Assembly (NCBI RefSeq): GCF_016722785.1
Contig: NZ_JAEQNE010000005.1
Location: forward strand, 62,001 to 126,000
DNA length: 64,000 nucleotides
Source: Ramlibacter monticola
GTDB taxonomy: Bacteria; Pseudomonadota; Gammaproteobacteria; Burkholderiales; Burkholderiaceae_C
Direction: 5' to 3'
The translations under genes were made by a program, and so were the position numbers. Below are positions 29,201 through 35,429 of the stretch, one piece after another. Within the stretch, counting starts at the first letter, position 1. Each line of letters begins with the position of its first letter. Under the pieces are notes generated by a model. The model was not told the origin of the DNA. It did no database searches and worked only from the letters and a program-made list of their open reading frames with translations.

Positions 29201-29764
29201 GCGCAGGTTGTCCGGCACCGGGATCTCGCGCGGGCCGCCCGCGAGCGTCAGCACCGCATCGCCGCGGGCCCAGCGCGCCAGCCAGTCGGCGCGGTAGACC
29301 TGGTACTGGTCGAGGAGGTCGGCGACGCGCAGCGCGAGCTGGTGCAGCTTGCGGCGGTCCTCGTCGTCCTGCAGGAAGCCCCGGAGGGGGGCGAATTCAG
29401 GCCCGTCCAGCAGCGCCGGCAGCAGCCGCATCAGGCGCCAGACCAGCCGCGGCTCGTCGAGGGGGGAGTGGGCCGGCACGGCATCGCGCCCGAGCACCGC
29501 GCGGTAGACGTCCCACAGCGCGTGCGCGGGCAGCTGGGTGCGCAGGGCCGCGGCGACGCCGATGCCGCCCTGGCCGCGGTCCGCCGCGAGCGAAAGCTTG
29601 AGCCACTGGGCGACGCCGTTGCTCTGCACCAGCACCACTTCGTCTTCGAGCGGCGCCAGCGGATGGCGCGCCGTCCACGCCACCAGCAGGTCGCGCAGGG
29701 CCTCTGGGCGGTTGCCGTGCACCACCATGAAGCCGGGAGGAAGGGACTGCGCGCGCTCGTTCAT
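26288..29764 (-). CDS. recC: exodeoxyribonuclease V gamma subunit RecC
   Basis: 1158 aa. The N-terminal MVVHGNRPEALRDLL and PLEDEVVLVQSNGVAQWLKL match RecC, the subunit that recognises Chi and holds degenerate helicase folds without Walker motifs (established). GMNDGDYPRSR near 695 is another RecC hallmark. It is the first gene of recC-recB-recD, the order usual in betaproteobacteria. The 100-bp gap upstream should hold the promoter, but no clear boxes are visible. Confidence 0.93.
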   Translation of the reverse strand: MNERAQSLPPGFMVVHGNRPEALRDLLVAWTARHPLAPLEDEVVLVQSNGVAQWLKLSLAADRGQGGIGVAAALRTQLPAHALWDVYRAVLGRDAVPAHSPLDEPRLVWRLMRLLPALLDGPEFAPLRGFLQDDEDRRKLHQLALRVADLLDQYQVYRADWLARWARGDAVLTLAGGPREIPVPDNLRWQPRLWQALLQDVGAAGAAGGRAEVHSRFLAAVRDWQGPRPAGLPRRMAVFGISSLPRQALDALAALARFSQVLLFVHNPCEHDWSGIVAPQDAMRRRRQQARPGRRAEPGAGALHLDTQPLLAAWGKQGRDYIGLLEDYDRPDSYRQRFGEIGQRIDLFERSPADTVLRQLQDDILDLRPLQETQAAWPEVDPDRDASIAFHVVHSPQREVEVLHDQLVAAFAADDTLRPRDVIVMVPDVSAYAPHIRAVFGLTDVGDSRHIPFNVADQGQRQQDPLLGALERLLNLPRERIAVSEVLDLLDVPALRARFGIAEDDLPLLRGWMEAARIRWGLHARHRASLGLPEGLEQNSWRFGLRRMLLGYAAGQGEAWNGIEPLAEVGGLDAALLGPLVRLVETLEAHWQTLDQPAPPAVWVARLQQMLDDFFAAAEGSTDGLTLLRAQSVLDDWQLACEEAQLAQPLPLSVVRAHWLQSLEPPGLRQPFFAGGVTFASLMPMRAIPFRRIALLGMNDGDYPRSRPPMDFDLMALEHRPGDRSRREDDRYLFLEALLSAREHLHVSWVGRSILDNEERPPSVLVALLRDHLAAGWRLKAAKDAAKAGRELVDALTVQHRLQPFHPAYFDGSDPRLFSYADEWAAGGQAPTAAGAALDPPLVQPRLTLSVLGRFVRNPVRAFFEHRLAVRLSDEDAAAQDQEPFGLDGLENWSLQDELIRVQRAAVDAGAAREPALQSRLERFAARGELPHGAFARQVAAELAEPMERLFDRYTQLLRDWPRALPDEPLAFAQEGTPPLLFEDWLSGLRANAEGARCRLVLESSGLVRERRWRYARLLPQWVAHVAGHLQGQPLTTLVVSKAGVATLAPLAPQAARAWWNALLEAWREGMCRPLPFCVEAAAGWLRHAEPEKGEPAPDKAREEARKGHEAECAYDAFLARAFPDFDAFFGADFEHWASTLLQPLRAHLGAAPKGDAA

Positions 29765-29866
29765 CGCCTGGACGGGCTACTTTACTTGCTCCGGCGGGCG
29801 GCTCGACGGCGCCGCGCGTGCCGCCACGACGCGTTCCGCGGCGCGGCGAAATATGTCCGGCGGGAT

Positions 29867-30175
29867 TCAGGGGCCCGGCGCGCGCCGCACGAACAGCACG
29901 TGGAAGCCGTGCGCCTGCTCGGCATCCTCCGCGATGACGTCGCCGTAGCCGAGGTCCGCCATGGCGAGCGAGAAGCGCTGCACCTGGTTGAAGCTGGCGA
30001 ACCGGGTGCCGGCGACCAGCGTCCCCCCGGCATCGCAGATGCCGATGCGGTAGCCGGGGCCGGGCTCGGTCGCCCGTTTCACGCGGCGCAGGGCCGCCGC
30101 GACCTCGCGCAGCGAGGGGACCAGTTCGGGAAGGGGAAGGACGGAGGCGGGAGGGGTGGGCTGCGGGTTCCGCAT
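29867..30175 (-). CDS. hypothetical protein, 102 aa
   Basis: No family recognised. A Pro-rich N-terminus (1-20) precedes a compact alpha/beta stretch with YRIGICDAGGTLVAG at about 52-66 and GYGDVIAEDAEQAHGFHVLFVRR near the end. That suggests a small single domain, not a random frame. It lies 40 bp downstream of another small gene and about 100 bp upstream of recC, all on the minus strand. It could be the tail of the gas-vesicle transcript or an independent gene. Confidence 0.5.
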   Translation of the reverse strand: MRNPQPTPPASVLPLPELVPSLREVAAALRRVKRATEPGPGYRIGICDAGGTLVAGTRFASFNQVQRFSLAMADLGYGDVIAEDAEQAHGFHVLFVRRAPGP

Positions 30176-30215
30176 GAGCCCGCAGCATAGCGCGAGAAGC
30201 TTACATGCGGAAGGG

Positions 30216-30479
30216 TCAGTCGGTGCCCAGCACGGTGAGCATGCCGTCGTGGTCGTCCAGGTCCTGCAGCAGGTGCAGCTGCACCAGGCGCTGCCGCAGG
30301 TAGCGCAGCTGCATGGGCCCGTACAGGAGGGCGAAGCGGTACATCTGGCCGTCCTCGTTGCGGAAGGCGACCAGCACCGGCTTGCCGGTCACGGGCATGG
30401 TTCGCGCCCCCTTCAACGCCGCGGCGAGTTCGCGGTCGCGGGCATGGGCGGTGTGGGTGACGATGGATTCGGCTTGCAT
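30216..30479 (-). CDS. hypothetical protein, 87 aa
   Basis: No family recognised. The chosen ATG begins MQAESIVTHTAHARD. The middle contains PVLVAFRNEDGQMYRFALLYG, and the end has Leu/His-rich helices with LVQLHLLQDLDDHDG, giving an acidic C-terminus. The open frame upstream of this ATG is not obviously coding. The gene follows gvpK by about 170 bp. It is read in the same direction as the gas-vesicle genes but has no resemblance to known Gvp proteins. Confidence 0.5.
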   Translation of the reverse strand: MQAESIVTHTAHARDRELAAALKGARTMPVTGKPVLVAFRNEDGQMYRFALLYGPMQLRYLRQRLVQLHLLQDLDDHDGMLTVLGTD

Positions 30480-30648
30480 GGGGGCGTCCTGGGCTCCCAT
30501 TCTGGGACGGCGCCGGGCCCCGCACAGGGCCTGCGCAACAAGCTTTACCCGGCTGTCGCGATGTTGCGCCCGGTATCGCTTGGAGAGCACTTTCCAACAT
30601 GGACGCGGGCTTGTGACGCGAGGACCCCGACTTCATCCGTGGCATTTC
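30480..30648. other. gap between gvpK and the downstream small gene
   Basis: 169 bp without a gene. No hairpin followed by a T-run is visible on the minus strand, so the gas-vesicle transcript may continue into the small genes. Confidence 0.35.
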
Positions 30649-31068
30649 TCACATCATCTTCCCGAGGGGGCCGAGGTCCAGGTTCAGGTCTTCGGCCTGC
30701 AGGCCGAACTTTTCGGTGAGGTCCCGGACCGTGGCCTCCAGCAGCATCAAGGCCCGGCCGATGTCCTCCGTCTCCGAGTCCGTGAGCGTGCCCGCCTCCA
30801 TCCTGCGAATGGCCTGCCGCTCCAGCAGCCTGCGGATGAATTCGACCAGCGTGAGCACGAGGCGCAGGACGGATCGCTGCACGTCTTCGGGGTTCGCATC
30901 CCAGCGCGCGGGCTCCCCGCGGCGCGAGCTGCGTTCGATCTCGGAACGCAGGAGTTCCAGCTCGCCGATCTCGGCGACGGTGAGGCCGCCGACCGTGCGC
31001 TCGCGCAGACTCGCCGCCTTCTTCCGCGGGGCCCGCGTGCCGCCTTCGCCTGGCCGTGCGCGCGGCAT
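30649..31068 (-). CDS. gvpK: gas vesicle protein GvpK
   Basis: 139 aa. The core matches GvpK: DANPEDVQRSVLRLVLTLVEF, then RRLLERQAIRRMEAGTLTD and the closing FGLQAEDLNLDLGPLGKMM block. GvpK is an accessory protein needed for gas-vesicle assembly in several clusters (established). The first 40 residues are basic and variable. It starts 2 bp after the third gvpF/L gene ends and is the last recognisable gvp gene. An internal start closer to the core is possible. Confidence 0.9.
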   Translation of the reverse strand: MPRARPGEGGTRAPRKKAASLRERTVGGLTVAEIGELELLRSEIERSSRRGEPARWDANPEDVQRSVLRLVLTLVEFIRRLLERQAIRRMEAGTLTDSETEDIGRALMLLEATVRDLTEKFGLQAEDLNLDLGPLGKMM

Positions 31069-31070
31069 CG

Positions 31071-31739
31071 CTACCAGCTCCCGAAGGCATAGGCCGGAAA
31101 CGGCCCGGTGAGCACCATCCCGACGCCCCCGGCCTGCGCGGCCCGCTGCGCGGCCCGGACATAGGCCGGCACGGCGCCGCGCGGGATCAGATGGTAGACG
31201 CTCGCGAGATCGCCGCTGCGCTCGACCCGTTCGGCGCGCACCCAGCGCGCCACGGCGGCCCGCACGGGCGCCAGCGCGGGCGTCGCGCGTTCGCGGGCCG
31301 CCGCGAGCGCGAGCGCCCGGAGATGCGCCGCGCCCGGGCCGCCGGCCGGCGCGCGGGCCTCCGCCTGCGCCGCGCCGGCTTCGAGCGGGGCCACGCCGCG
31401 CAGCGTCATCTGCACGCGCCCGCGCACGTCGCGCAGCGCCGCGCGCAGCGACGCCTCGCGCGAACGCAGGACGAAGGCGAGTTCCTCTACGCTCGCCATG
31501 CAGGTTCCGAAGCGCGCCGGCAGCACCGCGGGCAGCCTCCCGGCGAGCTCGCGCAGCACGCGGTCGTACCGGCGCAGCGCGGAGAGGCTGGCTTTCGGGG
31601 GACGCGCCAGCTCGCCGGTGATCGCGGCCAGGCGCCCGGCCTCGACGACGCCGAGCCGCTCCCCCGCGATGCCGGCAAGCGCGAAGCGTCCTGGGGGCCG
31701 CCGGCAGACCGCGTAGACGAGCAAGGCGCGCGCGGTCAT
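31071..31739 (-). CDS. GvpL/GvpF family gas vesicle protein (third copy)
   Basis: 222 aa. The N-terminal LLVYAVCRR strand, the LPARFGTCMASVEEL middle (compare PMAFGTVFQ in the first copy) and the C-terminal VLTGPFPAYAFGSW motif define the GvpL/F fold. It is Ala/Arg-rich and the most divergent of the three copies. GvpF/L proteins bind GvpA and act early in assembly (family knowledge). It lies between a gvpS-like gene and gvpK, a position that has no gene in the Bacillus order F-G-L-S-K, so it is an extra copy. Confidence 0.87.
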   Translation of the reverse strand: MTARALLVYAVCRRPPGRFALAGIAGERLGVVEAGRLAAITGELARPPKASLSALRRYDRVLRELAGRLPAVLPARFGTCMASVEELAFVLRSREASLRAALRDVRGRVQMTLRGVAPLEAGAAQAEARAPAGGPGAAHLRALALAAARERATPALAPVRAAVARWVRAERVERSGDLASVYHLIPRGAVPAYVRAAQRAAQAGGVGMVLTGPFPAYAFGSW

Positions 31740-31751
31740 GCCGTGGTCACC

Positions 31752-32018
31752 CTAGCGGCGGCGAATACGGGGCGCGGCGTCCCGGCGGATGGCGCCGGCC
31801 GGCCCGGACCGGCGCCCGTGCAGGTCCAGCAGGCGGTCGGACACGCACAGCAGCAGCGACAGCCGCGCGTACACGAGGTCGACGCCGGCGAGGCTGAGCG
31901 TGAGCTCGCCGGTGAGCACCACGCCCTGGTTCAGGAGGTTGTCGACCAGGTCGAGCAGCGAGCCGCCGCGGGGGTCGAGCATCGCGACCTGCGCCTCGGG
32001 GGAGCGTGCGCGCGCCAT
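31752..32018 (-). CDS. gvpS: small GvpA-superfamily protein, GvpS-like
   Basis: 88 aa. It carries the GvpA-type fold: LLDLVDNLLNQGVVLTGELTLSL, then GVDLVYARLSLLL and CVSDRLLDL. This is the same helix-strand-strand-helix pattern as GvpA but with a short Arg-rich C-terminal tail. Its position after gvpL and before gvpK matches gvpS of Bacillus-type clusters. GvpJ or GvpM are alternative names for this group. The ATG overlaps the upstream gvpL stop by one base (TGATG), so translation is coupled. Confidence 0.82.
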   Translation of the reverse strand: MARARSPEAQVAMLDPRGGSLLDLVDNLLNQGVVLTGELTLSLAGVDLVYARLSLLLCVSDRLLDLHGRRSGPAGAIRRDAAPRIRRR

Positions 32019-32782
32019 CACACGAAGTTGTAGGCCGGCCAGGGTCCCGTGAGCGAGAGGGCGATGCCCAGCTCGCCCAGCATGCGCTCCTGGCGCTGCA
32101 GGAGCGTGCGGAACGCCCCCGCGCGCGCGGAGGGCACCAGGAACGCGGCATCGAGCAGCAGGCGCGATTGCGGGATGGCCTGTTCGGTATCTCCGTGGCG
32201 ACGGGATGCGGCGGCCTCGCCCTCCGCGGTGCGGTACAGGCGTTCCGCGGCCTCCAGCGCCGTGGTCCACTGGCTGCGGTCCGACGCGAGCAGGTCACGC
32301 TTGCGCGCGAGGTAGTCCGCGCCCGTCGCCGCTTCGAACGAGGGATGCCGCTGCCGGGCTGCGGCGTGCGCGGCCTTCTCGTCCCACGTCAGCCGCAGGC
32401 CCCACTCGACGTGCCGCTCGATGCGCTGCAGGATGCGCTCGATGCGCTCGCGCGTGAGGAACACGTGCTCCAGCGCCCGCGCGTCGGAGATGAAGAGCGT
32501 GAAGATCTGCATGGGGAGCAGCGCGGGGCACGGCAGGAAATGCTCGACGACCGCCTCGTGCGCCAGTGCCCTGGGCGCCAGCCATGCCATATCCTGCAGG
32601 CCGGCCTCGAGCGCCGCCTGGTCGTAACCCTGCGCAGGCACCGTGCTGGCCACCAGCCACAGGCCCTCGGCCACGGGCAGCAGCCGCACCGGCTCGCCGC
32701 CGGGCATCGGGTCGGGCGTGCCGCGCAGGGGCGGGCACTTCTCCGCCCGGACGAGGGCATAGACGTACGTCAGCACGCTCAC
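32018..32782 (-). CDS. gvpL: GvpL/GvpF family gas vesicle protein (second copy)
   Basis: 254 aa. It starts with the LTYVYALVRAEK strand typical of GvpL/F and ends with LSLTGPWPAYNFV, the family's terminal motif. The middle has FLPCPALLPMQIFTLF and the LTRERIERIL helix. A basic RKRD segment and an insertion near 140-190 make it longer than the first copy. It overlaps the gvpG stop by 4 bp (ATGA) and the next gene by one base. By position (after gvpG) it corresponds to gvpL. Confidence 0.9.
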   Translation of the reverse strand: MSVLTYVYALVRAEKCPPLRGTPDPMPGGEPVRLLPVAEGLWLVASTVPAQGYDQAALEAGLQDMAWLAPRALAHEAVVEHFLPCPALLPMQIFTLFISDARALEHVFLTRERIERILQRIERHVEWGLRLTWDEKAAHAAARQRHPSFEAATGADYLARKRDLLASDRSQWTTALEAAERLYRTAEGEAAASRRHGDTEQAIPQSRLLLDAAFLVPSARAGAFRTLLQRQERMLGELGIALSLTGPWPAYNFV

Positions 32783-33138
32783 TCGCGGGATGGTAGCCGG
32801 ACCCGCCGGCGCTTCGCGGCCCCGCCCCGGCGCGGCGCGACAGGCGGCGCGGGCTGATGGAAGTCACCCAGGATCGTGGCCTCCACGGCGATGGGTCCGC
32901 GGCTCGCAACATCGCCCGCAGCCACGCCCGCTGCCGCCTGCCGGCGCTCGCGGATCTCGCGCATGCGGGCGAGGACGACCGCTTCGATCTGCGCGTACTC
33001 CTCTTCGGTGATCTCCCGCTGCTGGAGCCTCAGGCCGGCCTCCAGCAGGGCCTCGCGCAGCGGCGTGTCGTCGTCCAGTTCGGCCGTCGCGGCCTGCCCG
33101 ATCGCGGAAAGAATCCAGCGCAATCCGGAGATGATCAT
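32779..33138 (-). CDS. gvpG: gas vesicle protein GvpG
   Basis: 119 aa. An N-terminal hydrophobic helix is followed by LLEAGLRLQQREITEEEYAQIE and a charged LARMREIRERRQ helix, the GvpG pattern of a small helical accessory protein. The C-terminal 40 residues are Pro/Arg-rich and variable. It lies between the first gvpF/L and gvpL, exactly the F-G-L order of other clusters. GvpG works with GvpF and GvpL in the nucleating complex (family knowledge). Its stop overlaps the gvpL start. Confidence 0.85.
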   Translation of the reverse strand: MIISGLRWILSAIGQAATAELDDDTPLREALLEAGLRLQQREITEEEYAQIEAVVLARMREIRERRQAAAGVAAGDVASRGPIAVEATILGDFHQPAPPVAPRRGGAAKRRRVRLPSRE

Positions 33139-33160
33139 GGTGTCGAACAGGCCACCGCGC

Positions 33161-33802
33161 TCATTCCGCGGTTTCGCGTTTCAGGCGGATCGCGACGAAG
33201 TTGTACGGCGGCCAGGGACCGGTGAACTGGAAGGTCAGCTCCTCGTGTTCCGCAGCGATCTCGTGGACGCGTTCGTCGAAAGCCCGCTCGCGCTGGCGCT
33301 CGACGAGGAAGGCCGCGTTCAGGATCATCCGGTCGCCGATCGTCGCGCTGCAGCGCGAAGCGACGCACACGTCGCGCAGTCGCTGCAGGAAACCGGCGAC
33401 GTGCTGTCGCGCGAGGGCCGCATCGACCCGGGCGCTCTGCCCCGGCGGGGAGAACACCTTCAGGCCGAACTCGATCCTGCCGTGCAGTTTCCCGAGCACG
33501 TCGTCGAAGGTGTCCTGGGCGGAACGAAGCAGTTCCAGCACGTCCCCGGAGGACTGGAAGACGGTGCCGAAGGCCATGGGAATCAGCGTGCGGTCGCGCA
33601 GGACGGCCTCGTTCACCCGCTCGTGCGCGAGCACGTTGGCGCGGCTCGGATCCGGGTCCTCGCAGGACACCTCCGACACCACGGCCGCCAGGCCCTGGTG
33701 CCGGATGGCCCGTACCGGCCGGCGCTCTTCCAGGCCCGCCACCTCCAGGCGCAAAGGCGCATCCGCGCGGACGATGCAGTAGACGTAGAGGGGCAAGGCC
33801 AT
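33161..33802 (-). CDS. gvpF: gas vesicle protein GvpF
   Basis: 213 aa. It opens with PLYVYCIVRADAPL and contains ERVNEAVLRDRTLIPMAFGTVF. A GRIEFGLKVF strand and the C-terminal FTGPWPPYNFVAIRL motif follow. These define GvpF/L. It sits 25 bp after gvpA and 22 bp before gvpG, as gvpF does in most clusters. It is the copy closest to the family consensus. A longer overlapping frame in another phase is a shadow and is left out. Confidence 0.92.
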   Translation of the reverse strand: MALPLYVYCIVRADAPLRLEVAGLEERRPVRAIRHQGLAAVVSEVSCEDPDPSRANVLAHERVNEAVLRDRTLIPMAFGTVFQSSGDVLELLRSAQDTFDDVLGKLHGRIEFGLKVFSPPGQSARVDAALARQHVAGFLQRLRDVCVASRCSATIGDRMILNAAFLVERQRERAFDERVHEIAAEHEELTFQFTGPWPPYNFVAIRLKRETAE

Positions 33803-33827
33803 GGCAATCGCTCACCGGGCGGGGTGC

Positions 33828-34259
33828 TCAGGCCGCGGCCGGCTCGAGCTCGCGGGCCTTGCGGACCCGGGCGCGCGGCGCGGGCGCGGCGGGGCGCTCG
33901 TCCTCGAGCACGATGGTCTTGCGCGTCCGGGCGCGGCCGGCGGGCTGCAACTGCGGCTCGGCCCGCAGCGGCGGCGCGGCGAGCTGCGCGCGCAGGGCGG
34001 CGATCTCCGCGGAGAGTTCCTCGTAGCGTCCCGGCGCCTCCACGCCGCGCGGGCGGGAGACCTGCGGCGTGCCGACGATCGCCTGCGCATAGCGCAGGTA
34101 AGTGTCGACGGAGGCGATGACCACCCGCGCTTCGATCGTGACCAGCTCGATGCCGACCAGCGAAACCCTGATCCAGGCGTCGACGACGATGCCCTTGTCC
34201 AGGACACGGTCCAGGACCTCCACGAGGCTGGAACCACCCACTACACGTTCAACCGACAT
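33828..34259 (-). CDS. gvpA: gas vesicle structural protein GvpA with extended C-terminus
   Basis: 143 aa. Residues 1-70 hold the GvpA core: [20 protein letters not shown], then [21 protein letters not shown] and [11 protein letters not shown], the amphipathic helix-strand-strand-helix unit that builds the ribs of the vesicle wall (established). About 70 extra residues follow, Ala/Pro/Arg-rich with a Glu-Ile-Ala-Ala-Leu-Arg helix, so it is longer than the commonest 70-75 aa GvpA. The ATG has AAGGAGAG eight bases upstream; the open frame before it is not family-like. The tail may face outward or bind accessory proteins (inference). Confidence 0.93.
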   Translation of the reverse strand: MSVERVVGGSSLVEVLDRVLDKGIVVDAWIRVSLVGIELVTIEARVVIASVDTYLRYAQAIVGTPQVSRPRGVEAPGRYEELSAEIAALRAQLAAPPLRAEPQLQPAGRARTRKTIVLEDERPAAPAPRARVRKARELEPAAA

Positions 34260-34547
34260 TTTTTGCTCTCCTTGGCGCGGAAACTCCGCAACGACGCGAC
34301 GGCGACCCCGCTCCACCGTTGTCGGCGGTTCGCGGAATTCGTCTTAAGCAGTTTGTGACCGCCGTGTGTGGCTCGCGTAAGAAGTAGCTGCCAACTTCCA
34401 CGAGATGCAAGACCCCATCAGGTTCACTTATCCACAGGAGCGCCCCAATGGCGGTGAAGGACCTGTGCGTCGTTTCCTGCGGTTGCAGTCCTTACCGGCT
34501 CGCGGCAGCTCTTGCACCGCGACGCTTACCCTTGTTTCAGTCAGGGT
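34260..34547 (-). promoter_or_regulatory. gvpA leader region
   Basis: 288-bp gap upstream of gvpA. It contains a small hairpin GCGGAAACTCCGC near the ribosome site (about 34277-34290) and a TAAG-N16-GCCGACAA arrangement (34319-34346, minus strand) resembling a FliA promoter with one base too much spacing. A perfect DnaA-box nonamer lies further out. Short plus-strand frames here are not convincing. A separate promoter for the major shell gene is expected but unproven. Confidence 0.4.
34428..34436 (+). promoter_or_regulatory. single DnaA-box match
   Basis: TTATCCACA, a perfect match to the high-affinity DnaA box, about 170 bp upstream of gvpA. It is isolated, so it is not an origin. It may be chance or a DnaA-responsive site. 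Confidence 0.35.
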
Positions 34548-34931
34548 TCAGCGCTTTGGCTTGCCGGCTCCCTTGGGTCGGGTCTTGCGCGCGGGAGCCG
34601 CCAGGGCTTCCACCTTGCGTTCGAGCAGGCGCAGTTGTTCGCGCAGGGCGGTGTTCTCCTGCACGAGGGCCTGGTGGCGGCCCGGAGAGAGGTTCGGGTC
34701 GAACTTCCACCAGTCGAGGCCGATCTGTTCCGCCTTGTCGATCGAGCAGATCATCAGGCGGATGCGGATGGTGAGGAGTTCGATGTCGGCGAGGGAAACC
34801 TTGATGTCCCCCGCGACGACGAGGCCCTTGTCGAGGACCCGGTCGAGGATGTCGACGAGACTCGCGCTGCCCCGGGGGCCGCTGGGCGCGGTGAGCTCAC
34901 GGGGTGGCGAAGCGCGCTCGTCGGGCGTCAA
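34548..34931 (-). CDS. gvpJ: GvpA-superfamily accessory protein, GvpJ-like
   Basis: 127 aa. The core [20 protein letters not shown], then DIKVSLADIELLTIRIRLM and ICSIDKAEQIGLDWW, is GvpA-like. The AEQIGLDWW ending is typical of the GvpJ/M accessory group, not of GvpA. A C-terminal coiled-coil-like helix (LVQENTALREQLRLLERKVE) and a basic tail follow. The only in-frame start is TTG, without a clear ribosome site, about 35 bp downstream of a perfect TATAAT. It is the first gene of the cluster, 288 bp before gvpA. GvpJ proteins cap or shape vesicles (family knowledge). Confidence 0.82.
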   Translation of the reverse strand: MTPDERASPPRELTAPSGPRGSASLVDILDRVLDKGLVVAGDIKVSLADIELLTIRIRLMICSIDKAEQIGLDWWKFDPNLSPGRHQALVQENTALREQLRLLERKVEALAAPARKTRPKGAGKPKR

Positions 34932-34963
34932 GGAGTGCCGTGCATCGGGTTGATGGCGGCGGG

Positions 34964-34969
34964 ATTATA
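34964..34969 (-). promoter_or_regulatory. consensus -10 box upstream of gvpJ-like gene
   Basis: On the minus strand the sequence reads exactly TATAAT, about 35 bp before the TTG start. No good -35 box lies 16-18 bp further upstream, so the promoter would be activator-dependent or weak. Confidence 0.5.
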
Positions 34970-35059
34970 GGAGTGCGCCCCGGCATGGGGCGTTAAGCGA
35001 ATACGCAGTCCGAGGCCTCGCCTGGGCCTAATCCCCGGGCCCGACCATGCCGGCCTCGT

Positions 35060-35272
35060 TCATCCGAGTGGGCCGCGCATCGTTTCCGAGCAATGCAGGT
35101 TCGAGGCCGTCCCGAGGGGAATCGACTTGCGCACCGAGTCGCGGGCGAGGAACTGGTCCGCCTCGCACATCGAACAGTAGTAGCGCCGGCGGCCCGGAAC
35201 CAGGCGCATCCAGGGAAGCCGATCCAGCCGGACCAGGAATCGGATATTGCAACCACACCAGGACCAACGCAT
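35060..35272 (-). CDS. small CxxC protein, 70 aa
   Basis: No named family recognised. The protein has an aromatic, basic first half (MRWSWCGCNIRF, LDRLPWMRL) and a RRRYYCSMCEADQFLA segment at about 33-48 whose CxxC could be half a zinc site. Similar short WMRL-RRRYYC proteins occur in Comamonadaceae as far as I recall. The ATG has GGAGGAG just before it. It lies about 80 bp downstream of the tRNA-Ile on the same strand. Codon use looks like the neighbours'. It could also be a chance frame. Confidence 0.5.
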   Translation of the reverse strand: MRWSWCGCNIRFLVRLDRLPWMRLVPGRRRYYCSMCEADQFLARDSVRKSIPLGTASNLHCSETMRGPLG

Positions 35273-35352
35273 AACTCCTCCGCGCGGGAGCCTATCACCC
35301 ATTCGGATGAAGCTCAACCGTGGCGGGGGTTTGCACGGATGCGGACTGCCCG

Positions 35353-35429
35353 TGGTAGGCCGTGCTGGACTTGAACCAGCGACCAAGGGATTATGAGTCC
35401 CCTGCTCTGACCAACTGAGCTAACGGCCC
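35353..35429 (-). tRNA. ileX: tRNA-Ile2 (anticodon CAT, lysidine type)
   Basis: 77 nt with encoded CCA. The acceptor GGGCCGT pairs with ACGGCCT, one G-T pair. The anticodon loop CTCATAA gives CAT. Body sequence (AGCTCAG, GGTCAGAGCAGGGGACTCATAATCCC region and the T-arm GCTGGTTCAAGTCCAGC) resembles E. coli ileX far more than elongator tRNA-Met. C34 would therefore be changed to lysidine by TilS to read AUA (established for this type). Its first 10 bases overlap the end of hrcA. Confidence 0.9.

Noticed and set aside
26321-30190. 1289-codon plus-strand frame opposite recC
   Set aside because: Antisense shadow of recC with biased composition and no recognisable fold.
34428-34436. DnaA box as sign of a replication origin
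   Set aside because: Only one box, no AT-rich stretch, and no dnaA, dnaN or parAB genes nearby.
34448-34774. Plus-strand frame with a fair ribosome site opposite the gvpJ-like gene
   Set aside because: The beginning looks protein-like but the rest is antisense to a clear Gvp gene and is Arg/Gly/Pro-rich.
35353-35429. tRNA-Met from the CAT anticodon
   Set aside because: The body matches the ileX type (lysidine-modified tRNA-Ile2) much better than elongator or initiator tRNA-Met.
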